Below, in pieces: positions 1 through 9,010 of a DNA stretch of 64,000 bases. Source of the DNA: Kitasatospora sp. NBC_00374 (GTDB lineage: Bacteria > Actinomycetota > Actinomycetes > Streptomycetales > Streptomycetaceae); assembly GCF_041434935.1 (NCBI RefSeq), contig NZ_CP107964.1, positions 8,167,001-8,231,000 of the forward strand. The letters run 5' to 3'. Each line of letters starts with the position of its first letter. Position 1 is the stretch's first letter. The position numbers and the translations under genes were made by a program. Under the pieces are notes generated by a model. It was not told the origin of the DNA. It searched no databases and saw only the letters and a list, made by a program, of their open reading frames with translations.

Positions 1-213
1 CGGGAAGACCCGGATGTGGTCCAGGCCGAGGGCGGCGACGGAGTCCAGGTCGGCGCGGACGGCGTCGAGGTCGAAGTCGAGCCAGTGGTGGAACCAGCCG
101 GTGGTGGGGGTGTAGTTGACGCCGAAGCGCGGGGCGCTCGGCGTGCGGGCCGGGGCGTGGCCCTGGGTGTGGGCCGGGCTGTGGGCCGGGGTGTGGTCCT
201 GGGCGGCGGTCAT
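1..213 (-). CDS. Glycoside hydrolase (GH5/mannanase-like), N-terminal part only
   Basis: The gene runs off the left edge of the window; 71 residues are visible. After a poorly conserved His/Pro-rich leader, the segment FGVNYTPTTGWFHHW followed by LDHIRVFP matches the first beta strand and first helix of the GH5-like TIM-barrel glycosidases common in streptomycetes. The ATG at 213 is preceded by GAGGAAG on the minus strand. It is the last visible gene of the ABC transporter operon, 70 bases after the second permease, which suggests it acts on the imported glycan. No signal peptide is apparent, so a cytoplasmic enzyme is likely. The family is inferred from a short stretch; substrate unknown. 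Confidence 0.6.
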   Translation of the reverse strand, partial: MTAAQDHTPAHSPAHTQGHAPARTPSAPRFGVNYTPTTGWFHHWLDFDLDAVRADLDSVAALGLDHIRVFP

Positions 214-283
214 ACGCGGTGGGCTTCCTCGGTGGGTGCGGCCATGGTCGGCCGGGCCGGCGGCGGGTCGGGCGGACGGTGGG

Positions 284-1141
284 CTATCCCTTGACGGCTC
301 CCTCCTCCACGCCCTTGAAGAAGAAGCGCTGGCATACGGCGAACACCACGACGATCGGCAGGAAGGCGATCATGGTGCCGGCCGCGATCAGCCGGGGGTT
401 GGCGCTGAACGTGCCGTTGAGGTACTGGAGTCCGACGGTGAGGGTGTACTTCTGCGGGTCGTTCAGCACGATCAGCGGCCAGAGGAAGTCGTCCCAGGCC
501 CCGATGAAGGTGAAGATGACGATCACGCTGAGCATGCCGCGCACGTTCGGCAGCCCGATGTGCCACAGCCGCTGCCAGACGCCGGCGCCGTCCACCAGGG
601 CGGCCTGGTCCAGCTCGGGCGGGACGGCCGCGAAGGCGGTCCGCATCAGCAGCACGTTCAGCATGGCGATCGCACCCGGGAGCGCGACACCGACCAGTGA
701 GTCGGCCAGGCCCAGACTGCGGACCGTCACGTACTGCGAGACGATCGTGACCTCGCCGGGCAGGACCAGCGTGGCCAGGAAGAGACCGAGGACCAGCCGG
801 GCGCCGCGGAAGCGCAGCTTGGCGAGGGCGTAGCCGGCCAGGGTGCAGCCGACCACGTTCCCGAAGATCGCGACGGCGGCCACCAGCAGGGAGTTGGCGG
901 CGTACGTCCACACCGGGATGGTGTCGGCGACCTTGGCGTAGTTGGCGAAGGTGAGGTCCTCGGGGATGAAAGCGGGGCTGCGGGTGTAGACGTCCTCGCC
1001 GGGGCCCTTGAGCGAGGTGGAGAGCTGCCAGAGGAAGGGGCCGATCACCAGCAGGAGGACGGCGAGCAGCAGCAGGTAGCGCAGTGCGGTCCGGCCGGCG
1101 GTGGAGCCGGGCGGGCCCAGGGCGGCGCGTCGGGGGGTCAC
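284..1141 (-). CDS. Carbohydrate ABC transporter permease (MalG/CUT1 type)
   Basis: This 285-residue inner-membrane permease starts at a GTG (1141), only four bases past the stop of the upstream permease gene, so the two are translated together. It has a first membrane helix near residues 20-40 and about five more. The EAA-loop signature ELDQAALVDGAGVWQRLWHI that docks the ATPase lies near residue 180. The C-terminus ends in GAVKG, as is usual for CUT1 MalG-type permeases. It should pair with the next permease and the lipoprotein at 2117-3400 to import a sugar or oligosaccharide. No ATPase gene is in this operon, so it presumably uses a shared MsiK-type ATPase encoded elsewhere (inference). 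Confidence 0.9.
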   Translation of the reverse strand: MTPRRAALGPPGSTAGRTALRYLLLLAVLLLVIGPFLWQLSTSLKGPGEDVYTRSPAFIPEDLTFANYAKVADTIPVWTYAANSLLVAAVAIFGNVVGCTLAGYALAKLRFRGARLVLGLFLATLVLPGEVTIVSQYVTVRSLGLADSLVGVALPGAIAMLNVLLMRTAFAAVPPELDQAALVDGAGVWQRLWHIGLPNVRGMLSVIVIFTFIGAWDDFLWPLIVLNDPQKYTLTVGLQYLNGTFSANPRLIAAGTMIAFLPIVVVFAVCQRFFFKGVEEGAVKG

Positions 1142-1145
1142 GGCG

Positions 1146-2018
1146 TCAGTCCGCCTTCCGGTTCAGGCGCATCAGCAGCAGCATCGGGCCGAGGGTGATG
1201 ACGAACAGCAGCAGGCTGAGCGCGGAGGCGTAGCCGAGGTGGCCGGTGAAGCCGCGGCTGTACATCTGGATCAGCATCACCACGGACATGTCCCGGCCGC
1301 CGGGGCCGCCGGTGCCGTTGGAGAGCACGTACAGCTCTGAGAAGACGCGCAGCGAGGAGACCGAGATGAGGACCGAGATCAGCAGCATGGTGGGCCGTAC
1401 GCCGGGCAGGGTGACGTGCCAGAACCGGCGGACGGCGCTCGCGCCGTCCACGGCGGCGGCCTCGTGCAGTTCCCGGCCCACGTTGGCCAGGGCGGACAGG
1501 TAGATGACCATGTAGTAGCCGAGCCCCTTCCAGGTGGTCAGGGCGATCGCGCTGAACAGCAGCAGCCAGCGGTCGGTGAGGAAGGACACCGGCGAGTCCG
1601 CCAGCCCGCTCTGCTGGAGCACGCCGTTGACCAGGCCGCGGTCGTCCAGCACCCAGCCCCAGATCAGCGCCACCACGACGGCGGAGGCGATCACCGGGGT
1701 GTAGAACGCCGTGCGGAAGAAGGTGATGCCGGGCATCCTGCGCTGGACCAGCAGGGCGAGCAGCAGCGGCAGGAAGGTGAGCAGCGGCAGGCAGACCAGC
1801 AGGTAGACGATGCTGTTGAGCAGGGCGTCGGCCAGTTGCTCGTCGCTGAGGATGCGTTCGAAGTTGTCGAGGCCGGTGAACTGTCCGCCGCCCAGCGGTT
1901 TGGCGTTGGTGAACGACAGGATCACCGTGTTGACCGTCGGCCAGAGGTTGAAGACGGCCAGCCAGATAATCGCGGGCCCTGCGAGCAGCCAGGGGGTGAA
2001 CCAACGCCGGTGGGTCAT
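1146..2018 (-). CDS. Carbohydrate ABC transporter permease (MalF/UgpA type)
   Basis: This 290-residue permease has six predicted membrane helices, the first at about residues 10-30. The EAA loop ELHEAAAVDGASAVRRFWHV lies near residue 200. The frame stays open far upstream, but the real start is the ATG at 2018: AGGAAGG sits seven bases before it, and similarity to the family begins there (MTHRRWFTPWLL). It forms the heterodimeric channel with the permease encoded at 284-1141. It follows the solute-binding protein gene by about 100 bases, in the standard CUT1 order binding protein, MalF, MalG. Confidence 0.9.
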   Translation of the reverse strand: MTHRRWFTPWLLAGPAIIWLAVFNLWPTVNTVILSFTNAKPLGGGQFTGLDNFERILSDEQLADALLNSIVYLLVCLPLLTFLPLLLALLVQRRMPGITFFRTAFYTPVIASAVVVALIWGWVLDDRGLVNGVLQQSGLADSPVSFLTDRWLLLFSAIALTTWKGLGYYMVIYLSALANVGRELHEAAAVDGASAVRRFWHVTLPGVRPTMLLISVLISVSSLRVFSELYVLSNGTGGPGGRDMSVVMLIQMYSRGFTGHLGYASALSLLLFVITLGPMLLLMRLNRKAD

Positions 2019-2116
2019 GCGGATGCCTTCCTGGAGGCGGTACGGGTCATTCCCGGGGGCGGGCGGCCTGAGGGTGCGCCGCCGCGCCACCGGTACGGGG
2101 TCCTTCCGACGCCGGG

Positions 2117-3400
2117 TCAGCCCTTGAGCAGCTGGTTGCAGCGGTCGACGGCGGTGTCCAGGGCCTGCTTGGAGGTCGCCTCGCCGCTGATGGCCAGGGC
2201 GATCTGCTGGTTGATGACGGTGCTCATCGCGTCGTCCACCGGGACGGGCTGGAGGATCTTCGCCTTGGCCAGCGAGGTGAACGCGATCACCTTGGCGTCC
2301 CCGGCGTTGGTGCCGTCGCTCTTGCTGAAGAAGGGGTCGTCGGCGGAGGCCTTGGTGGACGGGAAGATGCTGGTCAGATGGGCGAAGGCGGACTGGTTCT
2401 CGGGGCTGGTGATCCAGCGGGCCAGGGCCACCGCGGCGGCCGGGTTCTTGGTGCTCCTGGGGATCGACAGGCCCTGCACGTACAGCGGCGGCGTGCCCAT
2501 CGCGGGGGAGGGAACGACCTTCGGCGCGAGCGTGGGGTTGTCGGTGGCGAGGCTGGTGATGAAGTTGCCGCCGCCGGTGGTCCACGCCGCCGTACCGGAG
2601 TTGAAGAGCTTGGTGTTCCCGGCGTAGGTGTTGGTCAGGACGTCCTTCGGCAGCAGGCCCTCCTTGAAGGCGTCGCGGTACCGGTCGAGCAGGGCGGCGG
2701 CCTCGGGAGTGTTGAAGGTGAAGCTCCTGCCGTCCTCGGACATCACCTTGACGCCGGCGTTGACCAGGTCGCCGAGGCCCGGCTTGCGGCTCATCAGGTA
2801 GGTCGAACCGCCGGACTTCTCCTTCATCACCCGGGCCTGGGCGATCAGCTCGTCCAGACTGGTGGGGACGGCCTTCGGATCCAGGCCGTACTTGGCCATC
2901 AACTCCGAACTCCAGTAGTTGACATCGGTGTTGAGGTACCACGGATAGCCGAAGGTGCCGTTCTGGCCGGCGAACCGGTAGGCGTCGACCCCGCCTGCGA
3001 CGTACTCGTCGGCGAGCTTCGGGTCGGCCTTGGCGACATCCAGCAGCAGGTTCTGCTTGGCCAGCGGGAGGGCGAAGTCCGGCGGGAGGTTCACCACGTC
3101 CGGCAGGCTTCCCGCGGCCGCCTGGCTGAGGACCTTGGCCGAGTAGCCGTCGCCCGGCTGGTCCAGCCACTCGACCTCGACGCCCGGGTACTTCTTCTTG
3201 AAGCCGTCGATCACGCCCTGCACGTAGTCGGTGAACTTCGGCTTGAGCGCCCACGTCTGGAGCGAGACCTTGCCCTTGACCTCGCCGGCGGCGGCGCTCG
3301 CCGCGGTGTCGCCGCTCTTGGTGTCGGAGCTCAGTCCGCAGCCGGTGAGCGCGGCGGCGGTGACCGCCGCCGTCGTCAGTGCCGCCCAGATTCTTCGCAT
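2117..3400 (-). CDS. Extracellular sugar-binding lipoprotein of ABC importer
   Basis: This is a 427-residue periplasm-equivalent solute-binding protein. A lipoprotein signal peptide with lipobox LTGC (Cys21) anchors it to the outer face of the membrane. The fold is the SBP type 1 sugar family (KVSLQTWALKPKF near residue 45; VVNLPPDFALPLAKQ near residue 105). The start ATG at 3400 has GGGAGA five bases upstream. It is the first gene of a four-gene operon (binding protein, two permeases, glycosidase). A LacI-type operator lies at 3461-3474, about 60 bases upstream. Divergence from the GH85 gene suggests it binds an N-glycan-derived oligosaccharide, which is inference. Confidence 0.9.
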   Translation of the reverse strand: MRRIWAALTTAAVTAAALTGCGLSSDTKSGDTAASAAAGEVKGKVSLQTWALKPKFTDYVQGVIDGFKKKYPGVEVEWLDQPGDGYSAKVLSQAAAGSLPDVVNLPPDFALPLAKQNLLLDVAKADPKLADEYVAGGVDAYRFAGQNGTFGYPWYLNTDVNYWSSELMAKYGLDPKAVPTSLDELIAQARVMKEKSGGSTYLMSRKPGLGDLVNAGVKVMSEDGRSFTFNTPEAAALLDRYRDAFKEGLLPKDVLTNTYAGNTKLFNSGTAAWTTGGGNFITSLATDNPTLAPKVVPSPAMGTPPLYVQGLSIPRSTKNPAAAVALARWITSPENQSAFAHLTSIFPSTKASADDPFFSKSDGTNAGDAKVIAFTSLAKAKILQPVPVDDAMSTVINQQIALAISGEATSKQALDTAVDRCNQLLKG

Positions 3401-3460
3401 GAGGGTCTCCCGGTCCTGGGGGTGGGTGGGGGATTGTGCTGACGTGCCGAACCTGACGTA

Positions 3461-3474
3461 CTAAACCGGTATAG
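3461..3474. promoter_or_regulatory. LacI-type operator, copy 1
   Basis: The 14-mer CTAAACCGGTATAG is palindromic around a central CCGG with one mismatched pair. It is the expected shape of a LacI/GalR-family operator and lies about 60 bases upstream of the binding-protein start, in its promoter zone. A second copy lies at 3807-3820 on the side of the GH85 gene. The likely consensus is CTAAACCGGTTTAG. Confidence 0.7.
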
Positions 3475-3806
3475 CCGTTGCAGGGACTATGGTCCCGCCT
3501 AAACTTGGATGTCAAGAGAGCCATCGGATTCGATGGGCGGATGGACGGCCGCCGGATCTCGTACGCCGGCGTTGCGGGTCTGCGATGAGCATCTCGGTGC
3601 CCACCGGATTCGGCCATGTCGACGGCGCGCCGATGCCGTGTGGGTGGCGAGTGTCGCCGTGTCGGGCGCGTGGTGGCAGGTGAGACCGGCCCGGGGCCCG
3701 TGACCTGCGGGTGTCCGCCCCGCGCTGACGGTTCGGGCGCCCGTCTCCCCGCCGGCCTCCGGCACACGCCCGGGGCCGGTTGCTGCGCGGGCCGTTGACG
3801 ACACTC
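3475..3806. other. Divergent intergenic region, no gene seen
   Basis: This is the middle of the 700-base region between the transporter operon and GH85. Short open frames here have poor third-position GC and no convincing start. I see no gene; it probably only carries the two divergent promoters. Confidence 0.5.
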
Positions 3807-3820
3807 CTGAACCGGTTTAG
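3807..3820. promoter_or_regulatory. LacI-type operator, copy 2
   Basis: CTGAACCGGTTTAG matches copy 1 at 12 of 14 positions and again is a palindrome with one mismatch. It lies about 280 bases upstream of the GH85 start. Repeating the same motif on both sides of the divergent promoter region suggests one LacI-family repressor (not in this window) controls both the importer operon and the secreted glycosidase. Confidence 0.65.
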
Positions 3821-4101
3821 CCTCCGTTCACCGGCCGCCCCTGCGGGCCGGCGTACCGCGCTGCGTCACGCCTGTACGGCGGGGCACTCCGTGACCGCCC
3901 GCACCGATCCCGCTCGCCGCCTCGCCTAGTCACCGGCAGCAACCGCACGCCAGGCACCACCTGCACCGCCGGCACCACCTGCGACCCCCCGCCCGGCACC
4001 GTGCCGTCCGACGCCGCCGCGAACCGGCCACACCGCGCCCGCAGGCGTCCCGAACGGCCGCGGCCCACCCCCACCCGCCTCCGCCCGATCGGAGCCACCT
4101 C

Positions 4102-6552
4102 ATGCCACGACGACTCCCCCTCCTCCTCAGCGCCGCCCTCGGGGCCGCCGTTCTGGGCGCCGGACCGGCCGCCCACGCCCGGCCGGCCGACACCACCCCG
4201 CCCGCCGCATCGGCGGCAGCGGCCTCCGGCACCCAGCCGTACGCCTCGTACTGGTACCCGAACACCATCCTCACCTGGGACCCGGCCACCGACCCGGACG
4301 CCCGCTTCAACCGCTCCCGCGTCCCCCTCCAGCCGCGGACCAGCGACCCCGCACTCAAGGCCAACCCCGACGCCCGGGCCGGCGAGGGCAAGGTCGCCTC
4401 CCTGGTGTCCTTCGGGCCGACCTCCAACAACCCTTCCCAGGGCTCCGCCGACCCGAACTACTACGCCTTCGGCTACTGGCAGTACGTCGACAAGCTGGTG
4501 TTCTGGGGCGGCTCGGCCGGCGAGGGCCTGATCCTCGCCCCCAACCCGACCGTCATCGACGCCGCCCACCGCAACGGCGTCAAGGTCTACGGCACCGTCT
4601 TCTTCCCGCCCGCCGCGTACGGCGGCCAACTCCAGTGGGTGCGCGACTTCGTCCAGAAGTCCGGAAACCGCTACCCGGTCGCCGACAAGCTGGCGCAGGC
4701 CGCCCAGTACTACGGCTTCGACGGCTGGTTCATCAACCAGGAGACCGGTGGCGGCGACCCGGCCCTGGCCACCGAGGTCCGCAACCTCATGCGGTACACC
4801 AAGGCCCGCACCGGCACCGAGTTCATGTGGTACGACGCCATGACCGAGTCCGGCTCGGTCTCCTGGCAGAACGCGCTCACCTCCGCCAACGACGCGTTCC
4901 TCCAGGACGGCACCCGCCGCACCGCGGACTCCATGTTCCTCAACTTCGGCTGGAGCGCGAGCGGCCTCGCCTCCTCCCGCAGCCGCGCCGCCGGGCTGGG
5001 CCGCAGCGCGTACGACCTCTACTCCGGCATCGACACCGAGGCCAACGGCTACAACACCGGCGTCGACTGGGACACCCTCTTCCCGGCCGGAAAGCAGCAC
5101 ACCACCTCACTCGGCCTCTACCGGCCCGAGTGGACCTGGAAGTCCGCCACCGACCGCGCCGACTTCTACGCCAAGGACGCCCGCTACTGGGTCGGCGCCA
5201 ACAACGACCCGTCCAACACCGCCACTTCCTCCAGCTGGAAGGGACTCGCCGAGTACATCGCCGAGTCCTCCCCGATCACGGCCAAGCCCTTCGTCACCAA
5301 CTTCGGCACCGGCCAGGGCGACTTCTACAACGCGGGCGGCACCCGGGTCGCCACCGGAGGCTGGAACAACCTCTCCCTCCAGGACGTCCCGCCCACCTAC
5401 CGCTGGCTGGTCGCCTCCACGGGGACCAGGCTGACCCCGTCCATCGACTTCACCGACTCCTACGAGGGCGGCTCCTCGCTGCGCCTCACCGGCCGGCTCG
5501 ACGCCGCCAACACCGTCCGCCTCTACCAGACCAGACTCCCGGTCGCGGCGGACAGCAAGCTCTCGGTGGTGCTGAAGACCCCGACCGCAGGCGCGTCCGG
5601 CCTCAGGGCCGCGATCTCCTTCACCGACGCGCCGGGCAGTTTCACCACCCTCGACCTCGGCGCCACCACAGGAACCGGCTGGGAGCGCAGGACGCTCGAC
5701 CTCTCCGGGTACGCGGGCCGCACCATCGCCCAGATCGCCCTCCAGGCCGACGGCAGCAACCCCGCCTACGACGTGAGGGTCGGTCAGCTCGCCGTCTACG
5801 ACGGGTCGGTGGACGCGCCCGCCGCCCCGAGCGGCCTCACCGTGCTCGGGGCCACCGACGTGGTGGCCGGCTCCAGCCGGTCGCTGCGGCTCGCCTGGAC
5901 CGCCGCACCGAGCGGATCCGTCCACCACTACGAGCTGTACCGGCGCAACGCGGACGGCACCCGCAGCTACCTCGGCGCCACCCCGTCCGACGCGTACTTC
6001 GTCAACCGGCTCGACCGCGCCGGGACCGAGAGCAGCACCACCATCGAGGTCGAGGCGGTCTCGACCGAGTACGGCCGCTCGGCCGCTGCCGCCACCACCG
6101 TCTCCTGGACCGGCACTCCGCCGGGCGGCGACAACCTGGCGCTGAACCGCCCGGCCACCGCCGCGGGCCGGTGCAACGCCAACGAGGGCCCGGCGAAGGC
6201 CGTCAACGGTACCGTCAACGGCGGCAACGGCGACAAGTGGTGCACCACCACGGCGGACAAGTGGCTGGAGGTCGATCTCGGCTCGGCCCGCCCGCTCTCC
6301 AAGTTCGTGGTCAAGCACGCCTCGGCCGGCGGCGAGAGCGCCTCGTACAACACCCGCGACTTCACCCTCCAGGTCCGCTCCTCGGCCGCCGACCCGTGGA
6401 CCACCGTCGCCACCGTCACCGGCAACACCGCCGGGACCACCACCCATCCGGTGACCGCCACCGCCCGCTACGTGCGCCTGGTCGTCACCAAGCCCACCCA
6501 GACCACCGACCCCGCCGCCCGGATCTACGAGTTCGAGGCCTGGGGCGCGTAG
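4102..6552 (+). CDS. Secreted endo-beta-N-acetylglucosaminidase, GH85
   Basis: This 816-residue enzyme cleaves the chitobiose core of N-linked glycans. A Sec/Tat-like signal peptide covers residues 1-27. The GH85 catalytic barrel follows (about 45-440), with PYASYWYPNTILTW at its start and the active-site motif FDGWFINQET, where Asn212 and Glu214 are the expected catalytic pair. A jelly-roll domain (about 440-570), a fibronectin III-like domain (about 575-675) and a C-terminal F5/8 type C (CBM32-like) domain beginning NLALNRPATAAG follow. It is secreted and likely releases glycans for the divergent ABC importer, with the GH5-like enzyme acting inside. A GGAG site precedes the start. The gene is intact and of normal length. 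Confidence 0.92.
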   Translation: MPRRLPLLLSAALGAAVLGAGPAAHARPADTTPPAASAAAASGTQPYASYWYPNTILTWDPATDPDARFNRSRVPLQPRTSDPALKANPDARAGEGKVASLVSFGPTSNNPSQGSADPNYYAFGYWQYVDKLVFWGGSAGEGLILAPNPTVIDAAHRNGVKVYGTVFFPPAAYGGQLQWVRDFVQKSGNRYPVADKLAQAAQYYGFDGWFINQETGGGDPALATEVRNLMRYTKARTGTEFMWYDAMTESGSVSWQNALTSANDAFLQDGTRRTADSMFLNFGWSASGLASSRSRAAGLGRSAYDLYSGIDTEANGYNTGVDWDTLFPAGKQHTTSLGLYRPEWTWKSATDRADFYAKDARYWVGANNDPSNTATSSSWKGLAEYIAESSPITAKPFVTNFGTGQGDFYNAGGTRVATGGWNNLSLQDVPPTYRWLVASTGTRLTPSIDFTDSYEGGSSLRLTGRLDAANTVRLYQTRLPVAADSKLSVVLKTPTAGASGLRAAISFTDAPGSFTTLDLGATTGTGWERRTLDLSGYAGRTIAQIALQADGSNPAYDVRVGQLAVYDGSVDAPAAPSGLTVLGATDVVAGSSRSLRLAWTAAPSGSVHHYELYRRNADGTRSYLGATPSDAYFVNRLDRAGTESSTTIEVEAVSTEYGRSAAAATTVSWTGTPPGGDNLALNRPATAAGRCNANEGPAKAVNGTVNGGNGDKWCTTTADKWLEVDLGSARPLSKFVVKHASAGGESASYNTRDFTLQVRSSAADPWTTVATVTGNTAGTTTHPVTATARYVRLVVTKPTQTTDPAARIYEFEAWGA

Positions 6553-6580
6553 CGCCCGCTCCCTCACCTCGACCGCGCCT

Positions 6581-6623
6581 CCCGGCCGGGGCCGGCTCTC
6601 GTCGGTCCACGGCCCCGGCCGGG
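6581..6623. terminator. Stem-loop terminator between convergent genes
   Basis: A 14-base stem (6581-6594 with 6610-6623) and a 15-base loop lie between the GH85 stop and the stop of the convergent WD40 gene. It can work in both directions. Confidence 0.6.
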
Positions 6624-6691
6624 GGAGTTCCACCGTCGGCGGACGCAGGTCCAGGACTCACGGCTGTCCCGGGGAGCGTGCGGTGGCCCGT

Positions 6692-9010
6692 TCAGTGGAC
6701 CTGGCCGGTGGGGCGGACGACCACGGTGTCGACGTCCACGCCCGTCGGCCGGCCGAGGGCCCGGACGACGGCGTCCGCGTCGGGGACGCTGCAGCCCGGT
6801 GGGGTGGCGAGGACCGCGACTTCGGAGCCGAAGCCGACGACCAGCTCCCCGCTCGGAGCGAAGGCGAGGGCTCCGACCGGTTCGGGGAAGACCAGGTCGG
6901 GGCCCATCCTGCGGCCGGTCGCCAAGTCCCGTACGCAGACGGTCCGGTCCGCCGATCCGCTGGTGGCGAGGGCCGGCCGGCCGTGCGGCATCCCGGTGGC
7001 CGCGACCCGTGTTCCCCGGCGCGGGTCGGTGAGCGGCTCCCCGATCTGCTCACCGGTCGCCGGGTCCCAGACCCGGACCGTGCCGTCGTCGCCGATGGTG
7101 ACCGCGACGGCACGGCCCCGGAGGTCCGCCACGGTCAGGGCCGTCACCCAGCCGGTGTGATGGGTGAGCGGCCCCCCGACCTGCTCACCCGTCGCCAGGT
7201 CCCAGACCATTCCTTCGTCGCCCGCGGTGACGATCACGGCTCGGCCGTCCACCTCCGTCACCGCCAGGGCCATCACCCAGCCGGTGTGGTCGGCGAGCGG
7301 CCCGCCGAGCTGTCGGAGGGCCGTCAAGTCCCACACCTGTACGGTGCCGTCGTCACCGCCGACGATAGCGACCGGGCGACCCCGGACCCGCGCGACGGCC
7401 ACGGCCCGGGAGGGACCGTACGCGATCCGCTCGCAGTAGCCGGTCGTCAGGTCGCGCACCCGCAGGCCGTCGCCGCCGGCCGTGACGGCCACCTCACGGT
7501 GGTCGACGGTCGCCGTCACCATGGCCTCCACCGGTCCGGTGTGTCCGGTCAGGGCAGGTCCGACGGGCCTGCCGGTGTCCAGTTCCCATCGTCGGAGCGT
7601 GCCGTCCGCACCTCCGGTGACCACGGTCGCGCGGCCCTGTACCCGGGTGACCGCCACGCTTCGGACCTGCCCGGTGTGCCCGGCGAGCGGTGTACCGAGT
7701 TCGCAGGCGAGGTCCCAGACCCAGGCGGCGTCGTCCGCGCCGCCGGTGACGGCGACCGGAAGGCCGTCCACGACGGCGGTGGCCACGGCCTGGATTCCTT
7801 CGGTGTGGCCGGTCAGCGGTGGCCCGAGGGGCTCACGGCCGGCCAGGTCCCAGCGCCGGAGCGTGCCCTCCTCCCCGCCGGTCACCGCGACTGCCCGGCC
7901 CTGTGCCAGGGTCGTCGCCAGCGCCCACACCGGGCCGGTATGACCGGTCAGGGGCCGTCCGGCCGGGCGGCCGCCGGCGAGGTCCCACACCCGGACCGTG
8001 CCGTCCCACCCTCCGGAGACGGCAACCACCCTGCCGGAGACCACGGTTGTGGTGAGCGCGAGCACGGCTCCGGTGTGGCCGAGCAGCGGTCGCCCGACCC
8101 GCCTGCCGGTGGCGAGGTCCCAGATCCGCACCGTCCCGCGGCAGCTGCCGGCGATCACGACGGCGCGGCCGCGCACCACCGCCGTCGCCAGGGCGGTCAC
8201 CGCCGTGGTGCGGCCGGTGAAGGAGCCCCCCGCGGGCCTGCCGGTGAGCAGGTCCCATGTCCGCATCCCGGCCTGGTCGTCGGCGGTCACCGCGACCGTT
8301 CGGCCGTCCAGCTCCGCCGTCGCGACCGCCCGGACCGCTCCCACGGGGGGCTCCCCGAGCGCCTGGCCGGCGGCCAGGTCCCACACCCGTACGGTTCCGT
8401 CCCAGCCGCTGCACACCGCGACCGCCCGCCCCCCGACCGTGGCGGTCGCAGCCGCCCGGACCCCTGGAGTGCGCCAGGCAAGCTCGGGGCCGACCCGGAG
8501 GCCGGTGTTCAGGTCCCAGCTGCCCACGGTGCCGTCGGCGCTCCCGGTGACCGCGACCGGGAGCCCTTCCACCACCGCCGTCGCCACCGCCCCGCGCGGG
8601 TGGCCACCGAGTGGGCGCAGGCGTCGACCTTCGAGCCGGGCGCCGACTGCCCAACGGACGTCCCACCCGGCCGTGCTCCCGCCCCTCCCGCCGCCGACCG
8701 CGTCGAGCCGGCCCACCAGCGCGCGATGCCCCCACCGGACGGCCTCCAGCCGGAGCCGCCACCGTCGCTGGTCCGGGCCCATGGTGCGGTGCTCGCTCAA
8801 CGACCGCCAGTACACCCACGCGGACAGCCGGGCATCCCACCCGGAGGCCTCGCCCAGCAGGGGGACCACCACCTGCGGCTCGGCCCGTACCAGGAACTCC
8901 GCGTCCGTCAGCAGGTCGTCGGTTCGTCCGGACCCGACGGTGAGCTCGGTCGCTGCCGTCGGTCGTTCCGGGTCCGATTCCTTCCGGTCGAATTCCTGTA
9001 TCGGGTTCAC
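6692..9010 (-). CDS. WD40 repeat protein, stand-alone double beta-propeller
   Basis: The protein has 772 residues. The GTG at 9010 was chosen because GGAGGAA lies five bases upstream, though the frame stays open further. The first 120 residues form a helical segment (LTDAEFLVRAEPQVVVPLL, then ARLSAWVYWRSLSEHRTM) that resembles the linker joining the ATPase or protease part to the propeller in large actinobacterial WD40 proteins. It is followed by 13 repeats ending in WD/RD-type dipeptides (VWDL, IWDL, RWDL and so on) plus one last blade, enough for two seven-bladed propellers. No signal peptide or membrane helix is seen. The usual N-terminal enzyme domain is absent here and in the neighbouring genes. 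It is presumably a cytoplasmic scaffold; partner unknown. Confidence 0.85.
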   Translation of the reverse strand: MNPIQEFDRKESDPERPTAATELTVGSGRTDDLLTDAEFLVRAEPQVVVPLLGEASGWDARLSAWVYWRSLSEHRTMGPDQRRWRLRLEAVRWGHRALVGRLDAVGGGRGGSTAGWDVRWAVGARLEGRRLRPLGGHPRGAVATAVVEGLPVAVTGSADGTVGSWDLNTGLRVGPELAWRTPGVRAAATATVGGRAVAVCSGWDGTVRVWDLAAGQALGEPPVGAVRAVATAELDGRTVAVTADDQAGMRTWDLLTGRPAGGSFTGRTTAVTALATAVVRGRAVVIAGSCRGTVRIWDLATGRRVGRPLLGHTGAVLALTTTVVSGRVVAVSGGWDGTVRVWDLAGGRPAGRPLTGHTGPVWALATTLAQGRAVAVTGGEEGTLRRWDLAGREPLGPPLTGHTEGIQAVATAVVDGLPVAVTGGADDAAWVWDLACELGTPLAGHTGQVRSVAVTRVQGRATVVTGGADGTLRRWELDTGRPVGPALTGHTGPVEAMVTATVDHREVAVTAGGDGLRVRDLTTGYCERIAYGPSRAVAVARVRGRPVAIVGGDDGTVQVWDLTALRQLGGPLADHTGWVMALAVTEVDGRAVIVTAGDEGMVWDLATGEQVGGPLTHHTGWVTALTVADLRGRAVAVTIGDDGTVRVWDPATGEQIGEPLTDPRRGTRVAATGMPHGRPALATSGSADRTVCVRDLATGRRMGPDLVFPEPVGALAFAPSGELVVGFGSEVAVLATPPGCSVPDADAVVRALGRPTGVDVDTVVVRPTGQVH

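Noticed and set aside
2019..3767. N-terminal extension of the 1146-2018 permease to 873 codons
   Set aside because: The extension overlaps the binding-protein gene in another frame and has no permease similarity; ATG at 2018 has its own ribosome binding site.
4635..7160. 841-codon plus-strand frame overlapping GH85 and WD40
   Set aside because: Arg/His/Pro-rich shadow of the GH85 gene; the GH85 frame has the catalytic motif and full domain set.
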